Part shown: piece by piece, positions 62,411 through 64,000 of the stretch
How positions within the stretch are numbered: the first letter of the stretch is position 1
Layout: each line of letters starts with the position of its first letter
Assembly: GCA_951799445.1 (NCBI GenBank)
Contig: OX637293.1
Location: 13,082,001-13,146,000 of the forward strand
Direction: 5' to 3'
Length of the DNA stretch: 64,000 bases
From: Pseudisothecium myosuroides
Taxonomy: Eukaryota > Streptophyta > Bryopsida > Hypnales > Lembophyllaceae
Program-made: the position numbers and the translations under genes
The notes under the pieces: model-generated
Seen by the model: the letters and a program-made list of their open reading frames with translations, nothing else
Databases searched by the model: none
What the model was told of the DNA's origin: nothing

Positions 62411-63513
62411 ACACTTTGAATTAAACTTGAATCTATGTGAGGGCACTTTTGGTCCCCATATAGGAACATTTTTGTATAGAGGACTAAAATCACACCCCAA
62501 ATACAACAGGTTCATTTGAATACAAGCGTTTTATCTTCAGAATCCTACGCAAACCTTTTTGAAATTTCATATCTTTTCCATGGCAACATTCCTGTAAGTT
62601 CATCTGCGTCCCAACAGAATATTCTGTAGTCAGCCACTACATTAGTGTGGCCTGTGCTACAATAAAAGAAAAGAAAAATAAAAGAAATTTCCAAATGCAT
62701 GAAAACTTTGAAGTAGGTCCCAACCCCACAAAACAATGCCCATGCACCCTTCTTCCTAAAGAACTTTTCAATGGTACCAAGAACACAACTGAGGGACTCA
62801 TGGTCCTAGAGATCTCATTGTAACAAACAAAACAAACAACCTCATATAAGGTATAGATTTTAAAAACAAAATGTAATGGGTTTAGTGTTCAAGGTGATTG
62901 TGTCATTGTCTCATTAGTCACTTGAAAGGATTGTTTTTTTAGCCAAAAATAAGATAAAAGTTTAGATTTGGTGACTCTTGATTGAGTAAAAGGACTTGAC
63001 ATTATACTCTTATAATGCTTTGAACATTTATTTATCTAGTTCATTCTCTAAATTCATATGAAGGTGAGAGGAATTGTTGACTCACCTTTAAAGGGTCCTT
63101 TCTTTAGCACAATAGGCTGGATATTCTTGAATGTATAAGGATGGAATTTGTCATGTAGATCTATGAGGCTTAGATAGTTGAGCCATTTCCAACAGATGCT
63201 TCATTCAGACAAGTCTTTCATGATATATGAGTTACCTTTTTTCCTTCTTTTGAATGTGCCGCAATATTAATCAAAGCTTGATTTGTGAATTTGACTAGAG
63301 ATCACCGTTTCTTTTACATGGAAGCTACCAACTTCATTGGTAATCGCTAAATCATTGAAAAAGTTTATGTTGTTGGTAAATTTAACTTTACATACTATAA
63401 TATGAATGGAAAATTGACCAATATTTTAAAAAGTGTGCAAAAAGATTAGGCTACATGTATGATGATGCAACTTCAACTTTAGTATGATTTTCACTTAGCG
63501 CATAAATCTTTAA
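62411..63513. other. AT-rich intergenic DNA, nothing recognised
   Basis: No gene, RNA or element terminus identified. Confidence 0.4.
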
Positions 63514-64000
63514 TTCCTAAAATTCCAAGGCCTTTAATTAGTTCAACAAAAAATTCTCAAAATTGTCATTTCTAGTGCAAAGAGCAAAAAAGCTTCAAAA
63601 TTATTTTTCTCTGCATATCTAACTATAGGATCTTGCAATATATTTTTTTAGTTTTTTTTAATTTCCTATTAATTTTCAAAGTCCATTATTTAAGTGTTTC
63701 TAAATGTGTATGTTTGATACCCAAAACCATTTACCAAAAGCTCTATTACTTTGCAACTATATTATATTTTATCTTGTATAATTGTCGGAGACATGCCACA
63801 AAGATGATTTAAGGTGATATTGGAATTCTTCAAGAATCCCCTACTTTACAACATGGGGAGACACACACCATGGGTATTTATACTTTATAAGTAGTTCATT
63901 TCAAAAAGTCCCCCTTATTATTGTCATATTGATTACATTTGATGATGAAGTTTTATGATGAACTTAAAAATTGTGATTTTTGTATAACTTTCATATATTA
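63514..64000. mobile_element. Left end of a TTAA-type element, continues past window
   Basis: TTCCTAAAATTCCAAGGCC after TTAA (63510-63513), then the family's 'aaaattgtcatttctagtgc' and 'aactataggatcttgcaa' blocks. The extent beyond about 63640 is uncertain. Confidence 0.55.

Overview
This is nuclear DNA from a land plant. Two spliced genes belong to plant families, introns are mostly short (about 60 to 360 bp, the longest 920 bp), and the rest is AT-rich, transposon-laden intergenic DNA. The lineage cannot be fixed from this window. The two genes look like ordinary embryophyte genes, while the TTAA-targeted repeat family and the IQM protein without an IQ motif would be unusual in a flowering plant, so a bryophyte, fern or other non-flowering plant is my guess.

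Layout. At 1-2637 (minus) lies the 5' part of an IQM-family gene (nine exons, 3' end cut by the window edge), with a GC-richer upstream region to about 3900. At 24103-30765 (minus) lies a complete 17-exon APC6/CDC16 gene, a TPR subunit of the anaphase-promoting complex (556 aa). All its exon phases close without a frameshift and its first intron is GC-AG. Two degraded protein genes were also found: a coiled-coil plus zinc-finger-like pseudogene (about 14945-16610) and a DUF247 (UPF0481) membrane-protein pseudogene (about 19009-20854). A diverged, frameshifted duplicate of the APC6 first exon and promoter sits at 49355-51543.

Everything else is mobile or repetitive DNA, mostly non-autonomous DNA transposons recognisable from termini and target-site duplications (TSDs). 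There are (i) TTAA-flanked elements with CCCCTAAAG termini (piggyBac- or Kolobok-like); (ii) TA-flanked MITEs with AGGTAG termini; (iii) CACTA-type elements, including a perfect 222-bp palindrome and a 2.7-kb element; (iv) elements with a GGGTC(A/G)TTGCAAGAA terminus and 4-bp TSDs; (v) several fold-back MITEs, some with GC-rich arms. Nested insertions with paralogous empty sites support the TSD assignments in two cases. No transposase gene was recognised, so all depend on enzymes encoded elsewhere.

The block at about 55.3-60.1 kb differs in composition (pyrimidine-rich, then GC-richer, with minisatellites) and may be a long LTR or other large element. No rRNA, confident tRNA, CRISPR array or bacterial-type operon was seen. 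The two intact genes are unrelated in function (calmodulin-type signalling and cell-cycle ubiquitination) and are separated by about 21 kb of repeats.
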